Shown one piece after another: positions 51,522 through 61,247 of a stretch of DNA of 64,000 nucleotides. Origin of the DNA: Mariniphaga sp041684965 (GTDB lineage: Bacteria; Bacteroidota; Bacteroidia; Bacteroidales; Prolixibacteraceae); assembly GCA_041684965.1 (NCBI GenBank), contig JAWLGR010000023.1, positions 1-64,000 on the forward strand. The letters are read 5' to 3'. A program made the position numbers and the translations under genes. The notes beneath the pieces were generated by a model. The model made no database searches. It was not told where the DNA came from and saw only the letters and a program-made list of their open reading frames with translations. Every line of letters begins with the position of its first letter. Within the stretch, counting starts at the first letter, position 1.

Positions 51522-51529
51522 CAAATATA
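51522..51529 (-). promoter_or_regulatory. Putative -7 box of the HAD phosphatase gene
   Basis: On the minus strand this reads TATATTTG, a perfect TAnnTTTG, about 33 bp before the ATG. A clear -33 TTTG is absent. Confidence 0.4.
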
Positions 51530-51756
51530 TACATGAAAGACACATGGAAGCACTAAACAGCTTTAATCTTATGCCTTCTTTATCACTTCTTTGGATATAA
51601 ATGATATCCATAGTGAATTATATCTGGATACATTTGAATTTGAGTTTTACTATGTCATGTTTTGGATTCAAGTGTTAAGTGATTAAAATACATTAAAATG
51701 ATGCTGTGCTGGTGCGTGGTAATTACCAGTTGTAATAAATGAAATTTTCTGAGGAG

Positions 51757-51791
51757 AAAAAAAAAGGCTGCAGTTTAAATGGCAGCCTTTT
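51757..51791 (-). terminator. Rho-independent terminator closing the metal-efflux cluster
   Basis: AAAAGGCTGC (51762-51771) and GCAGCCTTTT (51782-51791) form a perfect 10-bp stem with a 10-nt loop; the A-tract 51757-51765 becomes a U-run on the minus-strand transcript. It lies about 23 bp past the stop of the first HMA gene. The hairpin is also nearly symmetric on the plus strand. The rest of 51490-51813 shows no gene. Confidence 0.85.
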
Positions 51792-51813
51792 AAATAATTT
51801 AAATAAGTTACAT

Positions 51814-52185
51814 TCAGTGACCATGATTTTCGTGGCCCTGCATTTTTGTTTGTTTTCCTGTACGGTCGTATTTGCAGCAGGCGGGCAATTTGTTATAAAC
51901 TTCATCTTTTGCCTTGTGTTTGCCGGTATCATGGCCCGATTGAGCTATGGCCATCTGTACCTTTTCTGCCGAAGTGGTGGCATCGTCGAAAGTTACTTCC
52001 ATCTGTTTGGTTTCCTTGTTCCAGTCTGCTTTTGAAACTCCTTCAACCGATAAAGCCGCTTTTTCGATGCGTTTTTCACACATTCCGCAATTGCCCTTTA
52101 CTTCAAATTTTTCTGTTTTTTCTCCTGCAAAAGCAACTGTTGTTGCGATCAGAAAAATAAATATACTAAAAATTTTAATTTTCAT
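51814..52185 (-). CDS. Exported HMA-domain metallochaperone, copy 1
   Basis: 123 residues. A signal peptide (about 1-20, AFAG) precedes a heavy-metal-associated domain with the metal site GNCGMCEKRIEKAALSVEGV. The C-terminus adds KLPACCKYD and a Met/His-rich tail (MQGHENHGH), which could bind extra copper. It likely carries Cu(I) or another thiophilic metal in the periplasm. The neighbouring Cus-type genes support this. A -7 box TAACTTTG (52234-52241, minus) suggests its own promoter. A paralog lies on the far side of the porin gene. Confidence 0.88.
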   Translation of the reverse strand: MKIKIFSIFIFLIATTVAFAGEKTEKFEVKGNCGMCEKRIEKAALSVEGVSKADWNKETKQMEVTFDDATTSAEKVQMAIAQSGHDTGKHKAKDEVYNKLPACCKYDRTGKQTKMQGHENHGH

Positions 52186-52233
52186 AACTCCTGAATTAAT
52201 GATGTTTAAATTGTATTATCTTTCAATTTCATA

Positions 52234-52309
52234 CAAAGTTAAAGGAAAGCCTTTCATCCGTTGTTATATTATTATTGAAATAATTTACATGATTTAAAGC
52301 TTTCCTTTA
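52234..52309 (-). promoter_or_regulatory. -7 box and 11-bp inverted repeat upstream of HMA copy 1
   Basis: TAACTTTG (52234-52241, minus) is a perfect TAnnTTTG box. Overlapping its upstream edge, TAAAGGAAAGC (52240-52250) is perfectly inverted as GCTTTCCTTTA (52299-52309) across a 48-nt spacer. It could be an operator pair, or the base of a large-loop hairpin ending the porin transcript. Confidence 0.4.
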
Positions 52310-52333
52310 TCCTGACTGGGTGTTTTATCTGGA

Positions 52334-53623
52334 TCAGAAGCTGATTACTGCTTCCAGCATCAGGCCGTTAAATCCGGCACCTGCAAATCTGCCTGTCCAT
52401 GCGTCTCCATTGTAGTCTTGTTTAACGTACTCAAGTTTTGCAAGTATGTTATTCGACAGGAACCATCCTCCACCGACATTAAGCCGGGAGATTTCCAGAT
52501 TGGGCTCGGCATCTTCGAGCTGGGTTCCGGTTACCACATTGTAGCGCCCTCCCAGGTAGAGATTTTCATTCTGACCAAACCTGTACAGCAATTCTCCGGC
52601 GAGTTGGGTGAATGCACCTTCGGTTCCTCCCTGTACATCGTTGTTGCCCATGGCACGTTCAAAAATACCGAAGAACTCAAGTCCGCCAAATTTAATGAAT
52701 GGATTAATCTGCAAGGCAGTGAGTTTTGAAAATCGGGGGTTGTAACGGCCTTCAAAATTATTGCCCTGTGTTGCGCCGGTTTCATCGGGTAAAGTATGCA
52801 TTACAAAAAAGTACCTTCCTCCGGCACGGTCACCTCCGTAAAGATTGGTTCCTGTGGTGGTACCATTATTCATATACCATGAGCCTGTCAACCTGACCCT
52901 AAGATCGGGATTTAACTGTTGGTCGAAACCTAATTTTCCATAGAAAGAAGGTTTGTTGTCACTGTTTGGGTTTAACCGTACATTTTGGTTAAGCTTACCA
53001 TTGGTAACCCCTACAACAGCCAGCAACCCGTTTGCCTGCACGGTTACTTCTCCAAAGGCTTCAGTGGCAAAGGCATCCATTATATAATTTCCCACAAACG
53101 GGTTGAAAATGGCACGGGCATTATCCGACCTTCTAAAATGAGCATCGCCGTAATTAAATTCATCCAGGCCAATCGTGATTGAAGTAAATTGCATAATGTC
53201 TTCCAGAAAACCCGGAGCAACAAAATCGAGTTTATCTACCTGCATATGACCCCCTTTAATCCATGCTTCATTATGATGCCTTGAAGACAGATAGGTTTTA
53301 AGGTGCATCCGCACGCCATCGAGCAATTGGACATCGAGGTTAAGGTTGGCCGATGGCAGGTTAAAATCGTTCCCAAGCAAAACCAGATTATCCAGGTTAT
53401 TGCTTTGGCTTAATCCCTGGAACTGCATTGCAAAATCACCACCGATACGAACACGCATTCCTTCGAATGCTACCGTATCCTCCTTGGTGGATTCAAAGAC
53501 ATTTAATCCTGCCTTGTTGTTAGGCCTGTAAAACTGCAGGGATTGTTGTTGAGCAAGCAGATTGCCTGATATAAACAAAATAAGTGTAATGAATGTGAGT
53601 TTGAGCGTTCTTAATCTTTCCAT
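52334..53623 (-). CDS. Outer-membrane porin-like beta-barrel protein
   Basis: 429 residues with a signal peptide (about 1-24, LLAQ). The mature protein shows repeated amphipathic strands (MRVRIGGDFAMQFQGLS, VRLTGSWYMNNGT, LEFFGIFERAMGNN, LYLGGRYNVVTGTQ) and ends with MLEAVISF, the aromatic C-terminus needed for barrel insertion. It resembles phosphate-selective or general porins of Bacteroidota. It lies between two HMA genes, downstream of the RND pump, so it may provide the outer-membrane route for metal ions or chelates; this is inference. Confidence 0.75.
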   Translation of the reverse strand: MERLRTLKLTFITLILFISGNLLAQQQSLQFYRPNNKAGLNVFESTKEDTVAFEGMRVRIGGDFAMQFQGLSQSNNLDNLVLLGNDFNLPSANLNLDVQLLDGVRMHLKTYLSSRHHNEAWIKGGHMQVDKLDFVAPGFLEDIMQFTSITIGLDEFNYGDAHFRRSDNARAIFNPFVGNYIMDAFATEAFGEVTVQANGLLAVVGVTNGKLNQNVRLNPNSDNKPSFYGKLGFDQQLNPDLRVRLTGSWYMNNGTTTGTNLYGGDRAGGRYFFVMHTLPDETGATQGNNFEGRYNPRFSKLTALQINPFIKFGGLEFFGIFERAMGNNDVQGGTEGAFTQLAGELLYRFGQNENLYLGGRYNVVTGTQLEDAEPNLEISRLNVGGGWFLSNNILAKLEYVKQDYNGDAWTGRFAGAGFNGLMLEAVISF

Positions 53624-53843
53624 AATTTTTAAAATTTTGTGTTTATACTAGAAAACCAAATATTTACCTTAATGTTTAACCGTTTTCGAAAGCAAAAAAT
53701 CGCTACTTGAAAATACGGTTGCAAATAAACGACATTTTTATCTGAAATCATTAAAACCATTGCATTATAGGTAATCATATTAAGATAATGTTACATTTAT
53801 TCGCTTTGGTACAGAACCTTTCGGTTGTTTTAAATTTAGCCCT

Positions 53844-54266
53844 CTACCTACAGCAGGCTGCTGGTTGTGAGCCATTTGTGCAACCTGGCATTGAAGCACC
53901 ATGGCTATTGCTGTCTGCCTTTTTTTCGGCACGCTTGTATTTACAGCAACTGTGTAGTTTTTCATAGACTTCATCTCCAGCCCTGTGCATATCTGTGTCA
54001 TGGCCTGCTTTTGCTATGGCGGCATGAATTTTATGGACATCGGCTTTCGACGGGTCGTAGGAGACAGTCATAACAATGGTTTTCTTCTCCCAATCGGCTG
54101 AGGTTACCCCTTTAACGGATTTGGCTGCTTTTTCAATACGGGTTTCACACATGCCGCAATTCCCGTGTACTTTGAATTTTTCGGTTTTTACCTGATTGGC
54201 AGCAAACGCAGTGGCAATGCCTGAAATCATAACTGCTGCAAAGAATAATACTACTTTTGTTTTCAT
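53844..54266 (-). CDS. Exported HMA-domain metallochaperone, copy 2
   Basis: 140 residues; a paralog of the HMA gene at 51814. Signal peptide about 1-22 (AFAA), metal site GNCGMCETRIEKAAKSVKGV, and a Cys-rich C-terminus with KLHSCCKYKRAEKK, a Met/Cys/His-containing linker and a final ACC. It starts 48 bp after the cusB-like gene and so is probably in the same transcript as the pump. It likely hands copper to the CusB-like adaptor. Confidence 0.88.
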   Translation of the reverse strand: MKTKVVLFFAAVMISGIATAFAANQVKTEKFKVHGNCGMCETRIEKAAKSVKGVTSADWEKKTIVMTVSYDPSKADVHKIHAAIAKAGHDTDMHRAGDEVYEKLHSCCKYKRAEKKADSNSHGASMPGCTNGSQPAACCR

Positions 54267-54314
54267 AAAAAAATTAATTGATGGTTTATAAATGAATTGG
54301 AAATATTTATTGTA

Positions 54315-56090
54315 TTAATGGTTGTGTCCTGCGACTGCAGGAGTTCCGTTACTATCCTTCTTTTTATACACAGCCTGTCCTTTTCTGTAGGTTTCCTGTA
54401 CCTCACCACACCGAAGCATCATATCCCCAAAATACGGGTTTAGTATTTCATCCGATTCGCTCAACCAGTATGCTCCCTCATCGTCGAAGGCCATGGGACA
54501 GAACTGCCTGTAAACTCTGTCAATTTCAAGCCCGAATGATTCGGTCATTTCAATAATATGATTTGAAAGTGTATTGAAATGTATTCTTTGTTCTTCAATA
54601 TCTGTAGTGGCGGCAATCATTTTACCTGCTTCCTGCATTGGTTTTAGAAGCATCATCCAGTGATCATGGGCAGGACCATCCAATAAGGTCATATCTGTAC
54701 GGGCAAGTGCTTCATTCATTTTTGAAGCTGTTTTTGAGGCTGTTTCAGGATCATCGTTTACCAGTGCATTTTTTACCTCAAAATAGGACCGGGCAAACCC
54801 GGTAATCTGTTCGCGGAATTTCTGCACCACCTCCATGGTTTTGCTTTCCGGCCGCATCATCATACTTGGTTTTCCCGAAAGCTGGGCTGCTGCATCAATG
54901 CTGAATGTGCCGCTGACTGCAATTTCTTCACCTTCCTCCAGTCCTTCCTCAACAATAAAATTATCTCCAAGTGAGGGACCAAGTGTCACTTCCCTCATAT
55001 TAAACTGAATACTTTGTTCCGATGTGTTTTTTACATACACCAGAGAACGTTTGCCAGTCCACATTACAGCAGTTTTGGGAACGGTCACGGTTCCTTCTTC
55101 AGCCTTCAGTTTTGATTCCACAATTCCGGATACGAACATCTCAGGTCTGAGCCGCTGTCCACTGTTTGAGATTTCAACTCTGGCCTGTGCCACACGTGTC
55201 CGGGGATTAATAACGGGTGAGACCCATGAAATGGTCCCCTCGAAGGATTCCCCGGGAAGCGACTGAACCGTAAACTGAATTTGGTCACCTCTTTTAATCC
55301 ATTGCATGTCCTGTTCATATACATCAAACAATACCCAGACTCTTGAGAGATTTGCAATTTCATAGATCGTCTGTCCTCTGTCAACATAATCCCCCTGGTT
55401 TACCATTTTGGCGGTCACATATCCAGATGCATCGGCCATGATATCAAAAGTCCCGGAAGGGGTTTCCGATTGCAGAATCTGATCAATTTGCTGATCCGAC
55501 AATTTCCAGTTCTTCAGCTTCCCGCGCGCTGCCTGAAACAATTGTGGCTGCGATTCCCTGATTCGGGCGGCTTCAAAAAGCTCTTCCTGTGCGGTTACCA
55601 GCTGGGGAGAATAAATAGAGGCAATAGGTTGACCTTGTTTTACATATTCACCGGTGAAGTTTACTGCAAGGTCTTCAATTCTGCCAGGTATATGTGAAGT
55701 CTGAGAAACAACCCGTCGTTCATCTGGCAGTACTTTCCCATTTAGTCTTACTTTTTTAACCGGTTCGGATTTTCCCACAACGGTTGTTCTTATATTTGCC
55801 AGTTGCATGGCTGTGGGCGACATACTGATGGCTGTTGGGTCGGCACCTTCCTGTGAATCATCTTCAAGGGGGATCAGATCCATGCCGCATATGGGGCAGT
55901 CGCCCGGTTCCGGTTGCCTTATTTGGGGGTGCATGGAGCAGGTCCAGGTGGTTTCACCTGCTGCATCTTCAACAAGGTCATGATGGTGATCGGCTTCAGT
56001 GCCGGAGCTTCCAAACATTAGCCATCCTGCAAGCAACCCTATCAGAAGGGTGACTGCGGCAATAATTAAAGTTTTTTTATCTGTTTTCAT
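54315..56090 (-). CDS. cusB: CusB-like periplasmic adaptor of an RND metal pump
   Basis: 591 residues. An N-terminal anchor helix (about 8-26) is followed by a heavy-metal-binding domain with TWTCSMHPQIRQPEPGDCPICG, in which Cys and His bind the metal. The HlyD-type membrane-fusion body follows (GRIEDLAVNFTGEYVKQGQP, VWVLFDVYEQDMQWIKRGDQ), with a beta-barrel region ending EGLEEGEEIAVSGTF. The C-terminal ~150 residues (PMAFDDEGAYWLSESDEILN, FGDMMLRCGEVQ) match a DUF3347-type domain. It bridges the inner-membrane pump and the outer-membrane channel. It overlaps the TolC-like gene by 14 bp. Confidence 0.93.
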   Translation of the reverse strand: MKTDKKTLIIAAVTLLIGLLAGWLMFGSSGTEADHHHDLVEDAAGETTWTCSMHPQIRQPEPGDCPICGMDLIPLEDDSQEGADPTAISMSPTAMQLANIRTTVVGKSEPVKKVRLNGKVLPDERRVVSQTSHIPGRIEDLAVNFTGEYVKQGQPIASIYSPQLVTAQEELFEAARIRESQPQLFQAARGKLKNWKLSDQQIDQILQSETPSGTFDIMADASGYVTAKMVNQGDYVDRGQTIYEIANLSRVWVLFDVYEQDMQWIKRGDQIQFTVQSLPGESFEGTISWVSPVINPRTRVAQARVEISNSGQRLRPEMFVSGIVESKLKAEEGTVTVPKTAVMWTGKRSLVYVKNTSEQSIQFNMREVTLGPSLGDNFIVEEGLEEGEEIAVSGTFSIDAAAQLSGKPSMMMRPESKTMEVVQKFREQITGFARSYFEVKNALVNDDPETASKTASKMNEALARTDMTLLDGPAHDHWMMLLKPMQEAGKMIAATTDIEEQRIHFNTLSNHIIEMTESFGLEIDRVYRQFCPMAFDDEGAYWLSESDEILNPYFGDMMLRCGEVQETYRKGQAVYKKKDSNGTPAVAGHNH

Positions 56091-57327
56091 CGCTATGGAT
56101 TGTTTTTGCTGTTAAATAATTTATTCTTTCCTGTGCAACAACCAGTTCGATCTGTGCCGAGACTTTTTCCTTTTCATACTGAAGGAGTTGTTGCTGCATT
56201 CTAAGAACTTCTTCAAAATCGCTTCCTGAATTGCTGTATGATCTAAACAGCAGGTTCAACGACTGGCGGGTAGTCAGAATCTGCTGGTTGAACAGGTCAA
56301 TCATTTTTAATTGTTGCCTGATATCAGTCAGGGCCATGCTGTAATCGGATGACAACATGTTCAGGGAGTTTTCAATCTGATGGGCATAACTTTCCTGCAT
56401 CAGCAGTGCTTCTTCCTGTGCTGCCTTATATTTTCCCCTGTACAGCGGGATGCTCATGGTTACCATGGGCATCAAAGCACCTTTGCTTTGTACAGGAGAA
56501 CCCATATCCGGTTGCATGTTCATTCTCATATAATCCAGACCGATCCCTATATTTGGAAGCCCCTGCTTCCGGGCCACTTCACGTTTTATTCCGCTGGCCT
56601 GGTATCTCAAATCCAGTTCCTGCAGACGGGGATTATTCCTCATTAGAGAGTCCCGGTTAAAATCCGTCACTGGATTTTTAGTATACAGGGAATCAGGGAT
56701 TCTCACAGTTTCATCTTCCCTGCGGTTAAGCAGGTTATTAAAGATTGCCAGAAGTGATTCTTCCCGGTCATCCATCAGGGATAGTCGTGTTTGTGCATCT
56801 TTAAGCATGATGTCGGCCCGAAGCACATCCACCATTGGTCCAGTGCCATTTTCAAAATTTCGGGTGGCAATATTTTTATACGAGTCAAGGATACCTATAT
56901 TTTCCTTTTCAATTTCCCGGAACCGGTTCACCTCGTACAATGGATACCAGGCCGCCGCTACCTGGAAATAAAGGTTATTGCGCTGGTCGATAAAATTTTG
57001 ATAATGTGCTTCAGCAAGCAGGGCAGCTTCATCGCCTCTTGCCCGTAAGGTGCCGAACCAGGGAAACATCTGACTTAGCGACACCCTTGCTTTTTCCATA
57101 CCGGGCATGGTTTCGGTGGGCAATACGGTAAAACCTGCCATCAGCATAGGATCGGGCAGGGTTTTTACCTGCGGAATACGTTCCAGGGCTGCTTCAAACT
57201 GCCGGGAACTGGCTTTTAGCACCGGATTATTTTCAGCAGCTATTTTTAAATATTCATCCGGTACCTGGGCATACCCGCCCGGGAATGCCAGTGTGAAAAT
57301 GAATAGGACGATTATTAATATTTTCAT
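56077..57327 (-). CDS. cusC: TolC-family outer-membrane channel (CusC-like)
   Basis: 416 residues. A signal peptide (about 1-20) is followed by the long coiled helices of TolC proteins: AENNPVLKASSRQFEAALER, DPMLMAGFTVLP, NNLYFQVAAAWYPLYEV, VDVLRADIMLKDAQTRLSL and, in the second half, YDQ-type repeats SYAHQIENSLNMLSSDYSM. It forms the exit duct of the CusABC pump. It lies between cusA (4-bp overlap) and cusB (14-bp overlap). Confidence 0.93.
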   Translation of the reverse strand: MKILIIVLFIFTLAFPGGYAQVPDEYLKIAAENNPVLKASSRQFEAALERIPQVKTLPDPMLMAGFTVLPTETMPGMEKARVSLSQMFPWFGTLRARGDEAALLAEAHYQNFIDQRNNLYFQVAAAWYPLYEVNRFREIEKENIGILDSYKNIATRNFENGTGPMVDVLRADIMLKDAQTRLSLMDDREESLLAIFNNLLNRREDETVRIPDSLYTKNPVTDFNRDSLMRNNPRLQELDLRYQASGIKREVARKQGLPNIGIGLDYMRMNMQPDMGSPVQSKGALMPMVTMSIPLYRGKYKAAQEEALLMQESYAHQIENSLNMLSSDYSMALTDIRQQLKMIDLFNQQILTTRQSLNLLFRSYSNSGSDFEEVLRMQQQLLQYEKEKVSAQIELVVAQERINYLTAKTIHSDENR

Positions 57328-60300
57328 GGCTGTATTTTTTTTACTTTCTGTTCCTCACGTAATGCATAGAGTGTAGGTACAATAAAATAGGTAATTGCTG
57401 CCACCACCATTCCACCAAAAGCCGGGATAGCCATAGGGATCATGATGTCGGCTCCACGTCCGGTTGAAGTAAGTATAGGCAGCAAGGCTATTATTGTGGT
57501 TGCCGAGGTCATTACCGCAGGCTTTATCCGGCGCTGCCCGGCCTCAATAACAGCAGCACGCACACCCTTCAGATTATCGGTTTTATTTCGGGCAAAACTT
57601 TGATCCAGGTAGGTTCCCATTACAACACCATCATCGGTAGCCAGCCCGAAGAGTGCTATAAAGCCTACCCATACAGCCACACTCAGGTTTACCGTGCCCA
57701 TCTGGAACAAATCCCTCATATTGGTTCCGAAAAGAGAGAAGTTGGCAAACCCTTCCTGTCCGTATAGCCACAGCATGATAAACCCGCCGCTGAAGGCCAT
57801 GGCGACCCCTGAAAAGATCATGAGCGACGTTGTAACGGATTTAAACTGAAAGTACAGAATCAGAAAAATGATTACCAGTACAAGCGGAACAATCAGCGAC
57901 AGGCGTTTTTCAGCACGTACCTGGTTTTCGTAGCTGCCCGAAAAGTTGTAGCTTATTCCGGCAGGGACTATCAATTCACCTGCATCAATCTGTGCCTGTA
58001 TGGCTGCCCGGGCATCCTCCACCACCGTTACTTCAGCAAATCCTTCGTTCCGGTCGAACAGTACATACCCGACCAGGAATGTTTCTTCACTTTTTATCAT
58101 TTGGGGTCCCTTAACGTATTCAAATTCTACTATTTGTCCAAGTGGAATCTGGATTCCTGTGGGAGTTGAAATCAAAATATTTCCCAGCATTTCAGGATCA
58201 TCACGGAGTTCACGCGGGTATCGTACCCTGACCGGGAACCGTTCACGCCCTTCAACAGTATAGGTGATGCTCATGCCTCCCACAGCCGTTTCAATTACCT
58301 GTTGCACATCTTCAACATTTAATCCGAAGCGTGCAATTTCGTCGCGGTTGATATTAAAATGAATATATGGTTTTCCAACAATGCGGTCGGCGAATACTGC
58401 TTCCCTTTTTACCGACGGTACATTTTGCAATATATTTTCCAGTTCCAGGCCAAACTGTTCAATTGTGGTCAGGTCAGGACCATATACTTTGATGCCCATG
58501 GGTGCACGCATACCTGTTTGAAGCATGACCAGGCGTGTTTCAATGGGTTGCAGCCTTGGTGCTGAGGTTACTCCGGGAATCCGGGTAACCCGTACAATTT
58601 CATTCCAGATGTCGCCGGGAGAGTTGATATGAGGCCTCCAGTTGCGGAAATAGTTCCCTCTTTTATCGGGAATTAAATCGGTCCTTGAAATATTCCGCTC
58701 TAGAGCTGCCTCATTGGAGAGGGTATCGCCCGAAGCGAGTATGAACCGGTTGTCCCTGTCGGTTTCAAACCGTATCCGGTGGCCCCTTTCATTGAGCATA
58801 TATTCCGGCTTGTAATTAATTACATTTTCATACATAGAGATGGGAGCGGGGTCAAGTGCCGATTCTGCTCTGCCAAGTTTTCCTACTGTCAGCTCCACTT
58901 CAGGAATTCCTGTTACCAGCATATCCAGCTGAGCCAGTACTTTCCGGTTGAATTCCATACCTGAATGAGGCATCGATGTTGGCATCAGCAGAAAGCTGCC
59001 TTCATCAAGTGATGGCATAAACTCCTTGCCGATGCCGGGAAAGGTATGAATCATAGCTGACCATGCGTTGGAGGTTCTTATGTTTACATTAAGCCGGTCG
59101 AATCCATTGGCAACGAATCCGAAGATTGAATTGAACCCCATCCAGATGACTGCTCCCCAAAGAATGAGAACAGAAGGAATAGCCAGGAAAACTGCTTTGT
59201 GGTTCAGGCACCATTTGAGTATTGGTTTATAAAAATACTCCAGTATGCTGAAAAATCCCAGAATTAAACCTACCAGCAATGCCACAAACAGAATATTCAA
59301 CGTAAGGCTTCGGGCCGCTCCCAAAGGCATCCAGTAGTTGCCCAGGAGCCAGATTACACCCAGACCTGCAATAATTAACCCGGAATACTTTAACAGAAGG
59401 TGATACCATTTCAAGTCTTGTCTGTCATGGGGTAAATAAAATTCCTGCAGCAATCCGGTTGCCCCAAAAAGTATTAACAATACCCCACTCCAGATAGCCC
59501 CTATGAAAAGGGCAATTATTCCTGTAAGGATCAGCACCGGGTGTATCAAACGGGCAAAAGTTTTATTTTTTATCCGTGCACCAAAAAACCAGTGGGCAAA
59601 TGTGGGCAGGATGAACAGGGCCACAATTAAGGCAGCAACCAGGGCAAATGTTTTGGTAAAAGCCAGCGGACCAAACAATTTACCTTCGGCAGCCTGCATC
59701 GTGAAAACAGGAATGAAGCTGACGATTGTGGTGGAAACGGCAGTCAGGATGGCCGTGGCCACTTCGGATGCTCCTTTATAAACGGTGTCGATGAGTTTTT
59801 GCCCCGGTGGTGCTTCATCCATATGTTTGACAATATTTTCAGACAGGATGATACCCAGATCGACCATTGTTCCAATGGCAATCGCAATCCCCGACAGTGC
59901 GACAATATTGGCATCCACGCCTGCATAACGCATGGTAATAAATACCATAAGCACAGCGATGGGCAGCAGGCTGGATATAAGTATGGAAGCCCTGAGGTTG
60001 TATATCATTACAATGATAACCAGGATGGTTATCAGAATCTGGAGAGAAAGGGCTTCTTCCAGGGTTCCCAGCGTTTCATTAATCAATTGGGTCCGGTCGT
60101 AGAAAGGCACTATTGTGAGCTGGCTTTCCACTCCATTGGGCAATACTTTTGAAGGCAATCCGGGAGAAATTTCATTTATCTTTTCCTTCACATTGTTTAT
60201 GACCTGTAGGGGATTTGATCCATACCGGGCAACCACCACACCGCCAACGACTTCTGCACCATCCTTGTCGAGTGCCCCCCGACGGGTAGCCGGTCCCAAA

Positions 60301-61148
60301 CCCACCACAGCTATATCGCTTATTCTGACAGGCACATTTTCGTTTACTGCTACTACCGCTTTTTCGAGGTCTTCAACACTCCGGATATAGCCAAGGCCCC
60401 GCACCAGGTATTCTGCCTGGTTTATTTCAATGGTTTTTGCGCCTATATCACGGTTCGACTTACGCACTGCCTGGACAACATTCGATAATGGAATATTATA
60501 GGCCCTCAATGCATCGGGATTTACATCCACCTGGTATTCCCTTACAAATCCGCCAATGGATGCCACTTCCGAAACATCCTCTGCTGCATTTAGTCCGTAT
60601 TTTACGTAGAAGTCCTGGACGGCCCTTATTTCGTGCAAATCCCATCCGCCGGTAGGATTACCGTTCTTATCCCGGCCTTCGAGGGTATACCAGAACACCT
60701 GTCCCAAGGCTGTTGCGTCGGGGCCCAGAGTTGGCTGTACCCCAGCGGGAAGCAATCCGGAGGGCAGTGAGTTCAGCTTCTCAAGGATGCGTGAACGGGA
60801 CCAGTAAAATTCCACATCCTCATCAAAGATTATATAAATGCTGGAAAAGCCAAAGATGGAAGAACTGCGGATGGATTTTACACCCGGTATACCCAAAAGT
60901 GAGGTTGTCAGTGGATAGGATATCTGATCTTCAATATCCTGGGGAGAACGGCCCATCCATTCCGTAAAAACAATCTGCTGGTTTTCGCCAATATCAGGTA
61001 TCGCATCAACCGGTACAGGGTCGGAAGGAAGGAATTCGGTATCCCAACCAAATGGAGATGTAATGATTCCCCAACCAACAAAAAGAGTAAGGATCAACAC
61101 CGTGACCAGCTTGTTTTCAAGAAAAAAACGTATTAATTTATTCAACAT
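57324..61148 (-). CDS. cusA: CusA/CzcA-family heavy-metal RND transporter
   Basis: 1274 residues from the ATG at 61148; a TTG two codons upstream is less likely. This is some 200 residues longer than E. coli CusA because of an extra hydrophobic insert (about 560-700, with ALFIGAIWSGVLLILFGATG) and a hydrophilic insert in the second periplasmic loop. Family features: PVDAIPDIGENQQIVFTEW, WMGRSPQDIEDQISYPLTT, VDLGIILSENIVKHMDEAPPG, the proton-relay-type SLDEGSFLLMPTSMPHSGM near residue 730 and FIALFGLATDDGVVMGTYLDQ. It pumps metal ions (probably Cu or Ag) from the periplasm or cytoplasm, driven by protons. Confidence 0.95.
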   Translation of the reverse strand: MLNKLIRFFLENKLVTVLILTLFVGWGIITSPFGWDTEFLPSDPVPVDAIPDIGENQQIVFTEWMGRSPQDIEDQISYPLTTSLLGIPGVKSIRSSSIFGFSSIYIIFDEDVEFYWSRSRILEKLNSLPSGLLPAGVQPTLGPDATALGQVFWYTLEGRDKNGNPTGGWDLHEIRAVQDFYVKYGLNAAEDVSEVASIGGFVREYQVDVNPDALRAYNIPLSNVVQAVRKSNRDIGAKTIEINQAEYLVRGLGYIRSVEDLEKAVVAVNENVPVRISDIAVVGLGPATRRGALDKDGAEVVGGVVVARYGSNPLQVINNVKEKINEISPGLPSKVLPNGVESQLTIVPFYDRTQLINETLGTLEEALSLQILITILVIIVMIYNLRASILISSLLPIAVLMVFITMRYAGVDANIVALSGIAIAIGTMVDLGIILSENIVKHMDEAPPGQKLIDTVYKGASEVATAILTAVSTTIVSFIPVFTMQAAEGKLFGPLAFTKTFALVAALIVALFILPTFAHWFFGARIKNKTFARLIHPVLILTGIIALFIGAIWSGVLLILFGATGLLQEFYLPHDRQDLKWYHLLLKYSGLIIAGLGVIWLLGNYWMPLGAARSLTLNILFVALLVGLILGFFSILEYFYKPILKWCLNHKAVFLAIPSVLILWGAVIWMGFNSIFGFVANGFDRLNVNIRTSNAWSAMIHTFPGIGKEFMPSLDEGSFLLMPTSMPHSGMEFNRKVLAQLDMLVTGIPEVELTVGKLGRAESALDPAPISMYENVINYKPEYMLNERGHRIRFETDRDNRFILASGDTLSNEAALERNISRTDLIPDKRGNYFRNWRPHINSPGDIWNEIVRVTRIPGVTSAPRLQPIETRLVMLQTGMRAPMGIKVYGPDLTTIEQFGLELENILQNVPSVKREAVFADRIVGKPYIHFNINRDEIARFGLNVEDVQQVIETAVGGMSITYTVEGRERFPVRVRYPRELRDDPEMLGNILISTPTGIQIPLGQIVEFEYVKGPQMIKSEETFLVGYVLFDRNEGFAEVTVVEDARAAIQAQIDAGELIVPAGISYNFSGSYENQVRAEKRLSLIVPLVLVIIFLILYFQFKSVTTSLMIFSGVAMAFSGGFIMLWLYGQEGFANFSLFGTNMRDLFQMGTVNLSVAVWVGFIALFGLATDDGVVMGTYLDQSFARNKTDNLKGVRAAVIEAGQRRIKPAVMTSATTIIALLPILTSTGRGADIMIPMAIPAFGGMVVAAITYFIVPTLYALREEQKVKKIQP

Positions 61149-61247
61149 CGTCAATATCAGTTATGATTTTAGTATTCATTTTACCATAGTATGCCTGTGG
61201 CTTACCGGTGAATGGCACCACAGCAATTCTGCAATGAACACGTTAAA

